Below, in pieces: positions 1 through 12,039 of a stretch of DNA of 64,000 nucleotides. Position 1 is the stretch's first letter. Each line of letters opens with the position of its first letter. The DNA comes from Lumnitzera littorea (Eukaryota > Streptophyta > Magnoliopsida > Myrtales > Combretaceae): the NCBI GenBank assembly GCA_024138015.1, contig JAMXBB010000010.1, positions 79,532,683 to 79,596,682 on the forward strand, given 5' to 3'. Under the pieces are notes generated by a model. That model saw only the letters and a program-made list of their open reading frames with translations. It did no database searches and was not told where the DNA came from. The position numbers and the translations under genes were made by a program.

Positions 1-750
1 CATGGAAGTGGAGGAAGTTCTAAAGCCTAGTGCCTTAGCTAGATTGTGATTTCACTAGGAAGTAGAAGACGGGCTTTTAATATACATGGTCAGACTTTTG
101 GCTACTAACGCATCCTTTAGAGCTCACACTTTGTGCAAGAATTGCTACTTCAGGTGCTCTTAGGCATGCATAATTATGTCACTTGATAACTTTTTGGAGT
201 TTGGAATTTGAGCCCAAATGTGTCAAGGCACATTTCAATCTACTTATGAGTATTATTGATAAGGATAAGTATTTATTATATGTTCAACTTCTATATATTT
301 TAATATATTTTACAGTTATATCGTAATTAAATAAGAATAGGCTTAAAAAATAATATAGATATATCAATAAAGGAAATATATCAAGTTATACAAGTGAATA
401 CCAAAGTTAAATAAATATATTAGAAATAAGCCACCAATAGAGAATATCATATATTTAATGTTATTACTATCTCATATATATAAACAAATGTAAATAATAT
501 TTACACTTAAGAAGTTCATGCAAACCTAGATACGGAGTATTAAAGTTTAATTCCATCCAATATGATCTTATTTAACATTGTACAAAGAGAATAATGATAA
601 ATTAAGATATAATTTATTATTCTTCTAGATCGAGAATCAATATCTAAAGCCACTCAACTGGGATGAGATCATAAGTTGCTGCCTATAACAAATTTATTAG
701 GTTTAAATAATCTCGAAAACCAAGTTAGGCAATCAGCACGATTGATATCA
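1..750. other. AT-rich intergenic DNA, no gene seen
   Basis: No reading frame of useful length, no recognisable domain and no clear repeat ends were seen. The stretch is AT-rich with many stop codons in every frame. It may hold decayed transposon sequence, but nothing diagnostic is visible. Confidence 0.5.
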
Positions 751-1086
751 TTAGATGAAGATGTTTAATTATGTAGTAATCAACTCTTAGTGGTTTATGT
801 TTCATAACTTTCTATTGTGTTTGGTGACTAGTAATTGTTGTTAGACCATTACTTAAGACTGTGAATAGACATTGCATTGGTTTGTAAGAATCTAGATTGC
901 CTATTCACTTCAATTTTTTTATTGAGATACCACTAGATGAAGATATTTAATTATGTAGTAATTCTTATTGTATAGTTTGCAACTTTCTATTACGTTAGGT
1001 GACCACTATTATTGCTAGGATTACCTTGTTCTACAAATAGGCACTGCATTGGTAAGTAAAAATCTAGATTGCTCATTCACTTAATA
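751..1086. repeat. Tandem duplication, two diverged copies of about 155-180 bp
   Basis: Two direct copies begin with the string tagatgaagat at 752 and 934, an offset of 182 bases. Each runs through shared blocks (ttaattatgtagtaat, aactttctatt, cattggt, aatctagattgc) and ends with attcactt at about 910 and 1,082. Short indels and substitutions separate them, so the duplication is not recent. No coding frame spans it. A poly-T run of about 20 bases follows at about 1,100. Confidence 0.75.
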
Positions 1087-2519
1087 GTAATAGCAAGTCC
1101 TTTTTTTTTTTTTTTTTTCTGGTAATAGCATGTTCGTTACCTCATTATTCCTTCTAGAAGATTTATTATAGTGCTTAGTTGTATTTTAGACCATTATTAG
1201 TGATTCTATAAAAAATCCCAATTAACAAAGACACTGAATAATCACTCGTAACTTATGCCAAATGAATAGCTATCCTATACATCGAAATAATAAAAAAATT
1301 ACTTACCAAATGAAAGCAAATAAAGCCCACGTTTCAATAGAAAGCAATTAAAGGTTAGGCATTGAATGGAAATCGATGTCATATATGTTATTTTACATTT
1401 ATGGTAGTGAGTAGTGTTTGCGAAAGTTAATTAATGAAAATTAATTATGTAGTTGGAGAATTGTTTATTGCATTTACATTACAATACTTGAGATGCAACA
1501 TAACATATATGTTTTTGATATACAAGTTCACTAAATGAGAATAAAGTGGCAAATTTTTTCTTTTTGTCCATTTTTTGCTTTCATACAAAGACTCTGAATA
1601 AGAAATAGCTTGTATTTTTATGTTTTGCTTTTAAATGAAAAACGCCCAACGAGAAAAATAGTTGCTTCTTGTTAAAGTATATACAGGTGAAATTAAAATA
1701 CATAAAGGAAATAATAATAATTCAATTTCTAATCCAAGATACCTAATAGTATAAGGATAGGAATTTGATCTTATACCATTTATATAGATACCACTAGAAT
1801 GGGTTAAATTTAAAGTCCTTATAATAAACATGTCGCTCAGCTCTTACTTGAACTCCATACCTACAAGAAGAAAGGATACATGTTTATGAGAAAAAGGTTT
1901 TTTTCCTTAATAAATTATTAAAATTTTGTTTTACATTTTACATACCCTGAAAAAGGTTTACAACAAAAATTTTAAATTTCGTCCTGTTTTTCCTACAATA
2001 CAAAACCCAACACCTACCACTGGGAGATTTATGAAATTATTCCTTCTAACATTCAACCAATACAAGAAAAACTCAAGTGAATGCACCCTTCCTCGGTTCG
2101 AAAAATGTCATTTTTTCCCCCCACCCCATTTGGTTTGCATGGCTTAAGAAACCCTACATGAAGTCTCTAGCAAGACAAGATGGCGCTTTTATTAGCTTAC
2201 AATATCCACTATAGTAGGCTTTCATTTTTATTTTATTTTTTTGGGTGTTTCTAAAGATTTAAGGCTTTTTATACTCTAGCACTTGTTCAAAGACTTTGTC
2301 CTCTTCAGCCTTGATCTAGCATGGAGTCCTTTTGTTTTGAACACTTTCTCAGTTTGTGGGACTGCATATCTTTGTTACATCAGTGGATGGAGCCCCCTTT
2401 TTACAAAGGAGAATCTTTAATTAAAAAGTAAAAAGGGAGAATCCTTTGGTGTAGAATCTCGTATCTCTACAAAACTTATTTATTTATTTCTATTTTTCTT
2501 CCAACAAACTCTATAATAG
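1087..2519. other. AT-rich intergenic DNA, no gene seen
   Basis: Only short unsupported reading frames occur here, with no conserved motif in any translation. Poly-T and poly-A runs are common. Nothing further can be supported from the sequence. Confidence 0.45.
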
Positions 2520-2845
2520 AGATCTAAACAAATCAAATCGAAATGATACAATACTTAAATTAAATTCAACTTAGATTCAACTTAGATGGAAAAACTCAAA
2601 CTTAATTGAGCTTTAATTTATAAAAGTCGAACTCAACTAAACTAAACTCGTTTCTCAATAATCTTAAAAGGCATTATAAATTTAATTAAAATAATAATAA
2701 TATTTGAACTCAACTTAAATTCAACTAATTAAACTCACAAGCTTATTAAACCAAGCATCACAAATCTCAAGCTCGACTCAATGAGTTACTTGGATAGCTT
2801 GAGCTTGAGCCCAACTCATTTGTAACCAAATCAAATTTGAGCAAA
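2520..2845. repeat. Degenerate low-complexity repeat rich in 'ctcaactt/agctcga' words
   Basis: The stretch is built from recurring short words such as aactcaactta, ttcaacttag, aagctcgactcaa and gcttgagcttgagc, partly arranged as short inverted repeats (agctcgactcaatgag against gcttgagcttgag). Plant genomes carry dispersed repeats with this kind of vocabulary, but the family cannot be named here. It is noncoding. Confidence 0.4.
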
Positions 2846-4147
2846 ATATCCAAACAAAAATAGTTTCTGAGTAGGTTCATCTTTGCAGTATGAAACATAT
2901 AGCTTCAAAAGGGGTTCTACCTCAATCTGCATGTCCATGTCACATTTAGTTCTATGTAGTCCAGTTATTTCAAGAATACACTTGAACAATATTACAAAGA
3001 AAGGAATCTTTATGCCATTGAGAGACACAAGCATGCCCTAGATATATGCTAAACATACAAAAATTGTCCAAATACACTGACAGTAAGAGTAAAGTTTGAT
3101 ACTCATAATAGACATGCCATCCAAGCGTGTCCTTGGCATGGTTATACCTCATGCAAAACTAACATAGAAGACCCAATCTCTTTTTGTAACATTAATCTCA
3201 TTCCATCTCAGTTTCATTAAGATTTGTCCTCTCCCAGCTCTAGCTCTCTTTCATCTCAAGCCATCAGCTCTAACACCATACCTGGAGACATTCTTGATAT
3301 ATACCAAGCCAGGCAAGAACAACCAGCAACAGGATGTTTTGTGCATTTATGATTTTGTATAGCTTCTCTTGGTTGAAGTTGAATCAAGTTGTCAATTCTT
3401 GAGCCCGTTTGTCAATTGTCAATTAGTTTGCGAGTATCTTAACAAAAGATGTCCCCCTTTCGGATTGAATTTCAGAGTTTCTGGGCCTAAAATTGACTAA
3501 ATTTAAGTTGGAGATGTCCAACTCACCAGTAATGCAGTCACCAAGCTTTTGAAAATATTTATAGCCTGGAATCCAGAGCAATGACCCAGGCATTCACCAG
3601 TCAGGCAGTCACAGAACTTTCGGTAATCACCTGCCTTTTGCAGTAGCTAGTTGATGATGCATTCCTAAACTTCCACGTTCCTTCATGTGAATTAGAGGGA
3701 GATATGGAGAAATCAAACAACATGCATGAAGCGAGGTCTGAAGCTATTTCTACGATAGTATCTGTCCAGAAAGCATCTTACAACCATTTTCAAAACACAA
3801 AACATTGTTCTCTTAGTCATGTAATGCAAAATTTTAGCCGGTGAAAAACATTATTTACATATTTTTGCAACAAAAGATCCTATAAGATAAACCAACATTA
3901 GCATAGTTTTAAATCAGAAATGGACATCTTAATTTGAAGGCTATACAAAGAAAAGGCAGGTTTCATAGGATACAGACACTCATGATAAAACTACTAACCA
4001 CTACACAGACAAATAGGAATCACCATGTGATCGAACAAGAAGCTATCAGTGATACCGCCAAAGAAAGAACAGCCTGCCTGAATGTAAATGCCTTAGTGCT
4101 ACATCAGTAGAAAAGAACTGGCTCTTGATTTCATTGCATTACAGCAA
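2846..4147. other. Region downstream of the DRB gene, partly its probable 3' UTR
   Basis: On the minus strand this lies just past the DRB stop codon, so the part above about 3.9 kb is probably 3' UTR. Base composition is less extreme than in the far-left intergenic DNA. No conserved domain is found in any frame. The transcript end cannot be placed because AATAAA-like words are common in such AT-rich DNA. Confidence 0.4.
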
Positions 4148-4335
4148 CTAGGACCTACAATTACCGTGGGAGAACCTTAATTAGGAGAATGATCAAGAAA
4201 AGCTTCTTAAACAGACAGAGAATAACTAAAAATACAGAAACAAACAAGTCCAAGTCCACAAAAACCATTTTATGTGCTCAAATCATTAAAATGATGAATT
4301 ACTTGGAACACAAAATTTAGAAGCCGCATTATTTA

Positions 4336-6485
4336 TTAGAATTCATATTCATGCAACAAAATAATGCATAAAAATATCCAGAGGGAAGAGTGTGGAACAT
4401 ACTGAGGATTTGTACGCCGTCTCTTATTAGCTTTTTTCTTGTTCTTGCGACGCTTTTTGTGGGAGTTCTTAGGATGATCAACCTCTTGCGCTAAAGTTGA
4501 AGGAACAAATGCTATTGGAAGACTTGGTGTAGTGGTAGATGTCATGGCTTCCACATTTGGGGGCTTAAACTCATGTTGTGGAAGCTGCATCTCTGAACCT
4601 GCAACTTGTACTGCATGTTTCAGTGAATCATCAGCATGCATCGACGTTTTATCTGCAGATTTGTCACCATCATCAACAACATCTTTGCTCATTGAGATTC
4701 CATTAGTGCCTCCAGCATTTTCTACTACATTGGCATTATTGCCTTGAATGGTGCAATCATCTTGCAAATGTATTGCAGCAAATAGTTTGAACTTTGACTT
4801 AATTATGCTTGAAAGATCCTTCCCATAAGTAGTATCATCTAGAAATATTTTGAGTGTTAATATTTGAGCAAAGACATGATAAAAAGAAATTTTCTCCGGT
4901 TTCATAAAAGTGCCATACTTAAAAGTGAGAGAAGAACTGCACGTGCTGTCAATTGTTCTGCCTCTTTTTTGCTTCTACCAACTTCTCCAGTATAAGTTGC
5001 ACCATTGAATGCTAAAGCAGATGTAAAAACAGGAAGAAGTCCATCTGATACACTGGTGGTGGTGTACGTGGGTTTTTCCAATCCCATCTTCACTGTAAAT
5101 TCGTTTAGGATGGATTTGCAAAAGACCAAATACTGCAAAATTAATAATGAAATCAAATGTTATATCATGGATCAGAATTTTACTTTATAAACCGTGAAAT
5201 TTGTATCATATTAAATCATGTCATTTGACTAATAATCTAAAATTAAGAATGGTAGATTTCACGTGTCTAAATCGAGGAAAAAGATTATGAAATGTTAAAA
5301 CATCACAACATAAAAATGATAGGAAAAATGTCAAGTACATTGTAAAATCACATAGCTTGAAATGGTTCCTACGTTCTTATTCCCTTAACACATACTTCCC
5401 ATTAATGATTATCAGAAGAAAATCACTTACTAAATACTAACAGGATGCACAAATTTTAAAAATAGGTATAAAAAATTGTCATATAAGCGACATTATAAAG
5501 ACACATGGTCTAATGGGGACAAGATGTTAAACCATTTCAAGGCAAATAAGTAAATATAGTTGAAATGCCAGCTTTGACAGCAAGAAAAACAAACCTTGTG
5601 AATAAAAGGTCTTCCTTCATCTTTCACCTTCTGCAGTAAGCTCTCTAAAGCAACTGTGGCAGCATCTTGTTCAGCTGCTTTCCTATGGTTGAAAGTCTCT
5701 GGAGAGGTAAAGCACTGACCATCCACAACCACAGATGCTCGAAACCGTGGTGCATGCTGGAACCCTTCGTTCACAATCCTATACTCGGGAAGTGGAATAC
5801 CCGATTTCTGAGTAAATTCTTGCAATTGGTTCTTGTACATTATGCCTTAAAAACAAGCATGAAATATATTTAGCTCTCGCTCTCACAGCACGCTTAATAT
5901 GAAAAACAAGGCACGCTGTGAATTACTAGTGAATATTTTTTTAAAGTATTCAAGATCAAATAATCTAGAAATTCGTTTCGTTATCCTCTTCTCCAAGGGA
6001 AAAGCCTTTTCTTCTTATTGTGCAACTTAAAATTAAACTGATACTGCAGAAAATTTTCCCGTTTTCATCAATACAAAGATAATTTTCTGACATTTTACCA
6101 GAAAAGATAAAAATCAAGACAACTGTTTTACTAAAGGGAAGTTTTCTAAGAACAACTAATCTCATAACAAAGCTAAAATCACATTCAAAACCACCAAACA
6201 ATAGCATTTTCGAAAAGAACAATGAGCTAGAAATACTAAGGATGCACGTATCGTCAGTCCAGTCTCAATACCTCAAATATTAGGGCTCTTGAAAACTTTG
6301 CTAAGTTATTCACTTTTCTCTCTTACTCCGTGACACACTCCAGAACGATTTGTACATTTATGAGTGCGTGCGTGATTGTATGAGAGAGAGAGAGAGAGAG
6401 ACTTACGAGACTGAGGCTGAGGGAGCTGAGCTGCGAGTGGCTGTTGTTTTTGTTGATGTTGAGGAATCAGAGCAAGATCCGCCAT
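4336..6485 (-). CDS. Double-stranded-RNA-binding protein, plant DRB family (two dsRBDs)
   Basis: Plant DRB proteins bind dsRNA and assist Dicer-like enzymes in small-RNA processing. Four coding exons fit with GT-AG borders and matching phases: 6,407-6,485 (start MADLALIPQ, Gln/Pro-rich leader), 5,595-5,845, 4,919-5,132 and 4,838 down to the stop at 4,336, about 348 residues. Exon 2 carries dsRBD1, residues about 30-98, from MYKNQLQEF through APRFRASVVVDG to the helix-2 motif NHRKAAEQDAA. Exon 3 carries dsRBD2, about 116-180, from ILNEFTVKMG to RSKKEAEQLTARAVL. The tail contains the basic cluster KKRRKNKKKANKRRR, a likely nuclear localisation signal. A donor at 4,402 and an acceptor at 4,155 would give a shorter end, NPQS and a stop at 4,148. 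The protein resembles DRB1 (HYL1) or DRB4-type members; the subgroup is not certain. Domain identity is firm, the C-terminus is not. Confidence 0.85.
6383..6400. repeat. (AG)n microsatellite at the DRB intron-1 donor
   Basis: About nine AG units. On the minus strand they read as CT repeats starting a few bases after the GTAAGT splice donor of DRB intron 1, so length variation would alter the start of that intron. It is an obvious length-polymorphism candidate. Confidence 0.85.
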
Positions 6486-7419
6486 TTCAAATCTACGGTC
6501 GTCAAGAAAGGAAAACGAGATGTTCAAATTAAAATGGAGATTTTGATCGTAGGGTTTTTGGTCTTCGGGAAGGGAGGGAGAGGAGTTAATATTTTACAGA
6601 AGGGAGAAATATGTGTTTGGCAAATTTTAGGAGACAGGGAACTAGTAGGAATGAATAGAATTTAATTAAAGAGAAAGAGATGTTATTTTTATTTGTGTTT
6701 GGATGTATATATTAAAGAAAAGAAGGAAATAAAAGAAAATGAATGATATATTTTTATTTTTATTTAGTAAACTTAGACAGTTAGGATGTTTTTGTAATTT
6801 AAAATGTTTTCCGCCAATTTTCATTGTCTTTACCATTTTCCACTTTTATTTTGAATTATTAAACCTAAATTTTCCACACTTGCCCATTGATTTCATATGA
6901 TTTCCAGCTATCCAAACCCAGCGTAAGTGGGGTTTTCAAATGGCCAATGGGCTGGGGGTTTTGTAATAAAATTTCCGGAGGATTTTTCACTGGCCTGAAG
7001 TGTGAAGGTATCTTTATTAAGAAAAGAAAAAATAGATGGAGGTAAATGAAATAATGGAAATAAACGAAAATATTTTCATTCTTTTTTATGGGGTATACGA
7101 AAAGAAAACAAAAGCAATTTGAACAAAATATCTCAATTTTTATTGTTTGGCAATCTCAAGAAAAATATGTACTTGAAAAGAAATAAAACATGTCTAAATT
7201 TTTTTTAGTACTTTTAGAAGCAATTTTGATAGTCTACATTCATTTTCACTTTTTTTTTCTTTTCTTTTTTCTTTCATTTTCGGAAAAAATCCGTTTTCAA
7301 CTCAACAACATTGATTTTTATTTTCATTCTATTTGTGGCAAATGGATATACTTATCTCTCTTAGTAAAGTAACAATCTATAAATCTAAAGTAACATATTT
7401 AAAGCAAAGAATTTTGCAA
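6486..7419. other. DRB 5' leader and promoter region, purine-rich, no gene seen
   Basis: This is upstream of the DRB start codon (minus-strand gene). It includes a G/A-rich stretch at about 6,590-6,760 with repeated 'tgtttgg' words, resembling a similar purine-rich block upstream of the fructokinase gene at about 50.2-50.4 kb. No TATA box can be assigned with confidence. No coding frame is supported. Confidence 0.4.
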
Positions 7420-8035
7420 TCGCAAGAAGAAGTGAGTTGATATATAATAATCTTACTTATCCCCTATCCTATGAGTATAACTCACACAAGGTGATTATTA
7501 CTCTATTGCTTTGCTTTGAGCTATCCAATTACGAATTTAATATATATCAATCTATGATGTGACTTTTTAAAATAACTTATGAAAATAATTTTATGACTTA
7601 AATGTATGAGCAAAGCAAACCATATAAATCATATGGATTACAAAATCTTAATTTTTAACATAAAGTTTCAAGAATTAAATTAATCAGAGAAAATAAAGCG
7701 ATTAGTAAAACATTTATAAAAGTTTACAGGTTTATAAAACATAGTATTGATATCAATAGTTAAAAACTGAAGGATCACCAATAAAAACCCTATTAGTTTC
7801 CCTAAAAATTAGTAAAACCAACAAATAAATAAGAGTACAATCAATTGGTCTTGAATCTCACCTCTCAACTCCATTCTTTAGTCTTCTAGAACTCGAAGTA
7901 ATATTGGTATATCTACTAGGGAACCTACAAAACAATTATAGGGAAATGAATAACAACTTGTTTTGTAAGTTGGACTATGACAATAGAACATATCTGATAC
8001 AGAGTAACTAAAGTTTTTAAATAAATATAGTTAGA

Positions 8036-8132
8036 TGCTATGCATATACAAGCAAGTGTCATCGCATAACGTCATTCGATTCATTGCGAGATTAGGAAAA
8101 TTGTGTCCACTTTAATCTAGGTTGAGGAGTTT
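8036..8132 (-). other. Conserved noncoding core of the large LTR family (copy A)
   Basis: This block (from about gctatgcatatacaagcaag to taggttgaggagttt) is the easiest to recognise in all five large LTRs. The others are at about 12,535-12,625, 27,165-27,255, 56,855-56,945 (reverse) and 63,540-63,640 (reverse). It produces similar short spurious frames in copies B and C. Confidence 0.6.
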
Positions 8133-10237
8133 GATGCCTTAAACTTTATGAAGTAAAACTAAATTAGGGCTTACACAATGAAGAATACGCTCCACCCAAG
8201 ACTTCGCTTTGAACTACGATCCTCAATCTCGACCTCCTCTTCTATCACATAGTTCAACTAAGAGTGAAGAGAGGACCATTTCAACTATCTTTATTGAAAG
8301 GTATGTATTTGGCCTGAGAATCCTAGTTATTTTCTCTAATGGGTTACAATGTATGTTTAGTTATAAGTTAAGCTGGGTTTATGTCATATTACTCTTGGGG
8401 TGGTTAAGCAACTTCAAATAGTCCAAAGCAAGTAATATCATAAAGTAATCAATACACAAGTCTAATACTCAAATAGTATAACCATATTCAAGCATACACG
8501 TTTCATATGTACAGGTAATTAACTTATAATGACAAACAAAACATATACCAAAGTCTTCAAATATTCTTAAACAATACTTCAAAGTACGATAAAGCACTGA
8601 TTCTACTTACTTTGAACTCAGTTACTTGCTAATTTAGTTGTTCACCTATCCCACTTTCACAAATTCCCTATATATTTAGTCAATTTATCATTTTAGGTAA
8701 TTGTATAAGACATGAGAGACCATTCATTTGCTCACTTCCTTAGAAATTAGGTTGATTTGGAACTTAATTTATAATTTATGTTAGCATAAATATAGGAAGT
8801 TAGAGTCATTTTGTCAATGAATTATACCTTTGATGTCCCTTGAGCTAAGTTTTAAGTGAAATCATCTATAAAGCTTTTATGTTGGGAAGTCTCTAAATTA
8901 CCCCCTAAGCCTTATTAGATTGAGAGTTCATAATGAAATCAACTTCTGAATCAACCTTTAAATTTAATGAGTATCCAGGATTTCTTATGAATTATCTTCC
9001 GAGGCAACTTCTGAGTGCTCACATTCATATATTTTCATTCCAAGTATCCTCTAATTCACCTTCTAAACAAATCGTATGGTCTACTCAATTTTATTTCTTT
9101 TGGCAAGATACCTTCTGAGCTACCCTTTGACTCTATTATCTTTAGAGTTTTTAGGAAAATCATCATCTGACCAAGCTTCTAAGTTCCTTGTTTTTACATT
9201 TTATTTATGATTGTTGCTTCTGACTCAATCTTTGCTTATTATCTTAGTACACAACTCATTCACAAAACCTCTAAGTTATCCTTTATCTTTACCCAATATC
9301 TTATAATTAGTTAATTTGCTCACTTTTCTTTTAACTTACAATTATAGGATCGTTTAAAACTGTGAGTAACACTTCAAACAATCTTCCTTAGCTTCATTAT
9401 TTGTCAACTCCTTATATATTACCTCGTAGTTTATCACTTCATCAAATCTAACAAAATAACCAAGTTACTAATTTCACCTTAAAGACTAAATTGCAATTTT
9501 CTATAACTCCTTCCTACAAAACCCAATTCAACAGCTCCAGTATACAATAAATACTCCATTAATCACCAAACTCAGAATCTAAGTGAGGTCCTTACGAAAA
9601 ATACACTAGTTTTTATCAAGAACACCATCTTAATCATAATTTAGGACATAAAAATAAAATAAAAATTTAGAAAATAGCTCTACAAAAAAATTTTACATAG
9701 AAATTCAATATTGATTTAGCATAATTTATAAAAAAAAATTGTGAAATGGAAACTATATCATTAGCTCTATTTATTTTTATATAAAAAATTGTCCGATTTT
9801 ATCGATCTCTTAAGGACATATGTTGTAGTTACTAAATTTCTACAAAATAATATTTTTCCTATATTCTATATATGAAAATATGTAGAAATGAATTTTTTTC
9901 ATAATTTTCTAGGGATTTTTATATTTTTACAAAATTACCTAAAATTGAATTAGAATTAAACCTTACTAGAGCTCCAGTCGCCTACGGTAGCCACATCCTC
10001 ATCGACCAACCTAGTTGCTAGGTGTTTTATCACTTGGTGACAGCAATTGACTCATAGCTCCTCCTTAGATGCACATTATCTTCTAGGCTTAGTTTACACA
10101 CTGTTTTTTGTAAATTTTCCCTAATTCACTTCTTTAATTTTCAAACCCTAAACTAAATTTCTCTAAATCCTAACTTTCATACACTATTCAGTAGAGAGTG
10201 TTTCCAATTTTTCCAGAACTTAAAAGTGTCCCAAATG

Positions 10238-10238
10238 A

Positions 10239-10274
<36 letters not shown>
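10238..10274. repeat. (CT)n microsatellite in LTR copy A
   Basis: About 16 CT units. The equivalent place in copy C (about 34,058-34,078) has only a short interrupted CT run. In copies B and E the matching neighbourhood holds a TATA box close to the same 'tcatttgga' block, so the repeat sits near the presumed core promoter. Confidence 0.85.
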
Positions 10275-10276
<2 letters not shown>

Positions 10277-10815
10277 AAAGAGTTCGGCTTTGATACACCT
10301 TCATTTCCAGGTAAATTTTTATTTCACTACTTAAACACCGATCTAAAGTGATCCATACACGTAACATAAGAAATTCCTAGCTATTCCAAGAGTGTGCTAT
10401 AATTTTTTTTATTAATTTTAATGAATTTATTTAGTTTAATTTAGCCTAAAATACAATTATTTGGGTATTTTAGTTAATCATGAGTGTATATATATATGCA
10501 ATAATTACATACGATATATATATTTCATATTTATTTTATGTTACATAATAATTTTATTACACGTATAATTTATCTCTAAAAGTTTACAATCTAATAAAGT
10601 CTACTTTACGCAATTACCTTAAATAATACGTAATATAATTAAATTACACTAACTTAGCCATATTGTTATTATTTTATTATATTTTTAATATCTAAGTGCA
10701 CAGGATCTCCTCGATTAATTTCTCAAGCCCACTTGTAAATTTTGAAGTCAATCGGGTTAATTTCACCATGCCTTAAATTATCTACTCGAAGCACTAGATG
10801 AAAATTTGGGTTTCA

Positions 10816-12039
10816 TATTTCCACCATCTTTCAAAAAAGTTTTTTTCCTTAAAACTTCAATGATCAATTACATTAATTAATTATCTTGTGGTCTTCCAAT
10901 ATCATCAACCCCATCTATCAAAATAATAGTATCACTAACCTAATTGCTAGAAGAACAATGGTACCATTTCTCTATTGCTACCTTAGGTTTCCAAATTAGT
11001 TCCATTTGTAACCATCTCCTCACTATACTTCCACATACTTTATGTTTTAATTTCTTAACCCCGAAAATCTATTTATTTCGTTTATGTATAGGTTGTTTTT
11101 ATATTGCATAACCCTATTGAGGATCCATTAATATAATCTCTATTACTTCCTTTTTGACTCCTCATGAATTTACTTAGTATTGGTATATAAGATACTTCAT
11201 GGTTTCCCTACCAAACTCGAAGGCAAAATAAGTTGACATGTTACATTTAACTTCCTATCTCTTGGTAAGATAAGTTAATATTCGCTCCAAGTAATTTTTT
11301 TCTTTTTTTTAAGACATCTTCTAATATTGACTTTATATCATTGATGGTCATTGTATGCTTAATATCTTTCTACAATCGTATATGTTCTAAAGATACAATA
11401 GATTCATCGTTGTTATCTAGTTCATCCTTACATTGATAAATCCACAAAGTCCCATTTTATTCCTTAGTAAACTCTTAATTGCCCATACACTTTTAAATTA
11501 GTTTCTGGTGTAATGTATTCTCTTAACTTTTGTTTGAGTACTTTTTGAAACTTAAGTTCTAAATTTTGCCTAGTCTGTGATACTCGAGTATGATGATTAT
11601 GATTTACCTTCTAATCTTTAATATAATTTGAACTTTACTTCTAACATCTTTCAGCTTAGTTCTAAATACTAGTGTATATCTTAACTCTTGTCTTCATTCC
11701 TTTTCCCATTCTATTAACTTTAGAACTCGATTATCCAGTATATTGAGAGATTGTTTCCTCATTGTATATTTTTAATAAAACTTGTTGACTCTTAATATTA
11801 CCACTTGGGTTGAGTTCTTCCTTAACTTTATACTGTCTTCTCAATCAGAACCTTAACATTCTACATATCAATACATACAATTGCAAATTTGAGTTTAGCA
11901 AATCTTAATCCTTTCACAAGCTTGCATTTGAATGAAACAAAGATCGACTCGATGGACAAATCCAATTTAATTGACAAAACTGACACAATTCTAGAACGAC
12001 AAAAATGTTGACCAGTTTCTAACTTTATGACTAACACAA
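10816..12039 (-). mobile_element. Probable decayed interior of the A/C retrotransposon, segment nearest LTR A
   Basis: Noncoding, pyrimidine-rich on the plus strand and so purine-rich in the presumed minus sense. It lies directly between LTR copy A and solo LTR B. No reverse transcriptase, integrase or gag motif could be read in any frame. Assignment rests on position and on base composition shared with the segments at 15.1-16.0, 18.5-19.2 and 24.1-26.5 kb. It may be fully degenerate or never have been coding. Confidence 0.35.

Larger units (their letters stand above)
7420..10815 (-). mobile_element. Large LTR copy A (Ty3/Gypsy-like), probable 3' LTR of an old nested element
   Basis: About 3.4 kb of noncoding sequence matches LTR copy C (26.5-29.1 kb plus 33.8-34.6 kb) nearly end to end. 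For example, ccttagaaattaggttgatt followed by long near-identical runs occurs at about 8,740 and 27,868. Long blocks look about 85-90% identical by eye. In sense orientation the LTR starts at 10,815 with TATGAAACCC (C has TGTGAAACCC). The purine-rich string gaaagatggtggaaa lies just outside that end and could be a decayed polypurine tract. The other end, near 7,420, is not sharp and lacks the TGACA end seen in C and D, so this copy seems truncated there. The short frames inside it are not genes. Confidence 0.7.

Noticed and set aside
3430..3480. Polypurine-tract-like 'aaagggggacat' on the minus strand, hinting at a second Copia element
   Set aside because: No LTR start, primer site or pol motif nearby. 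A single purine run is not enough.
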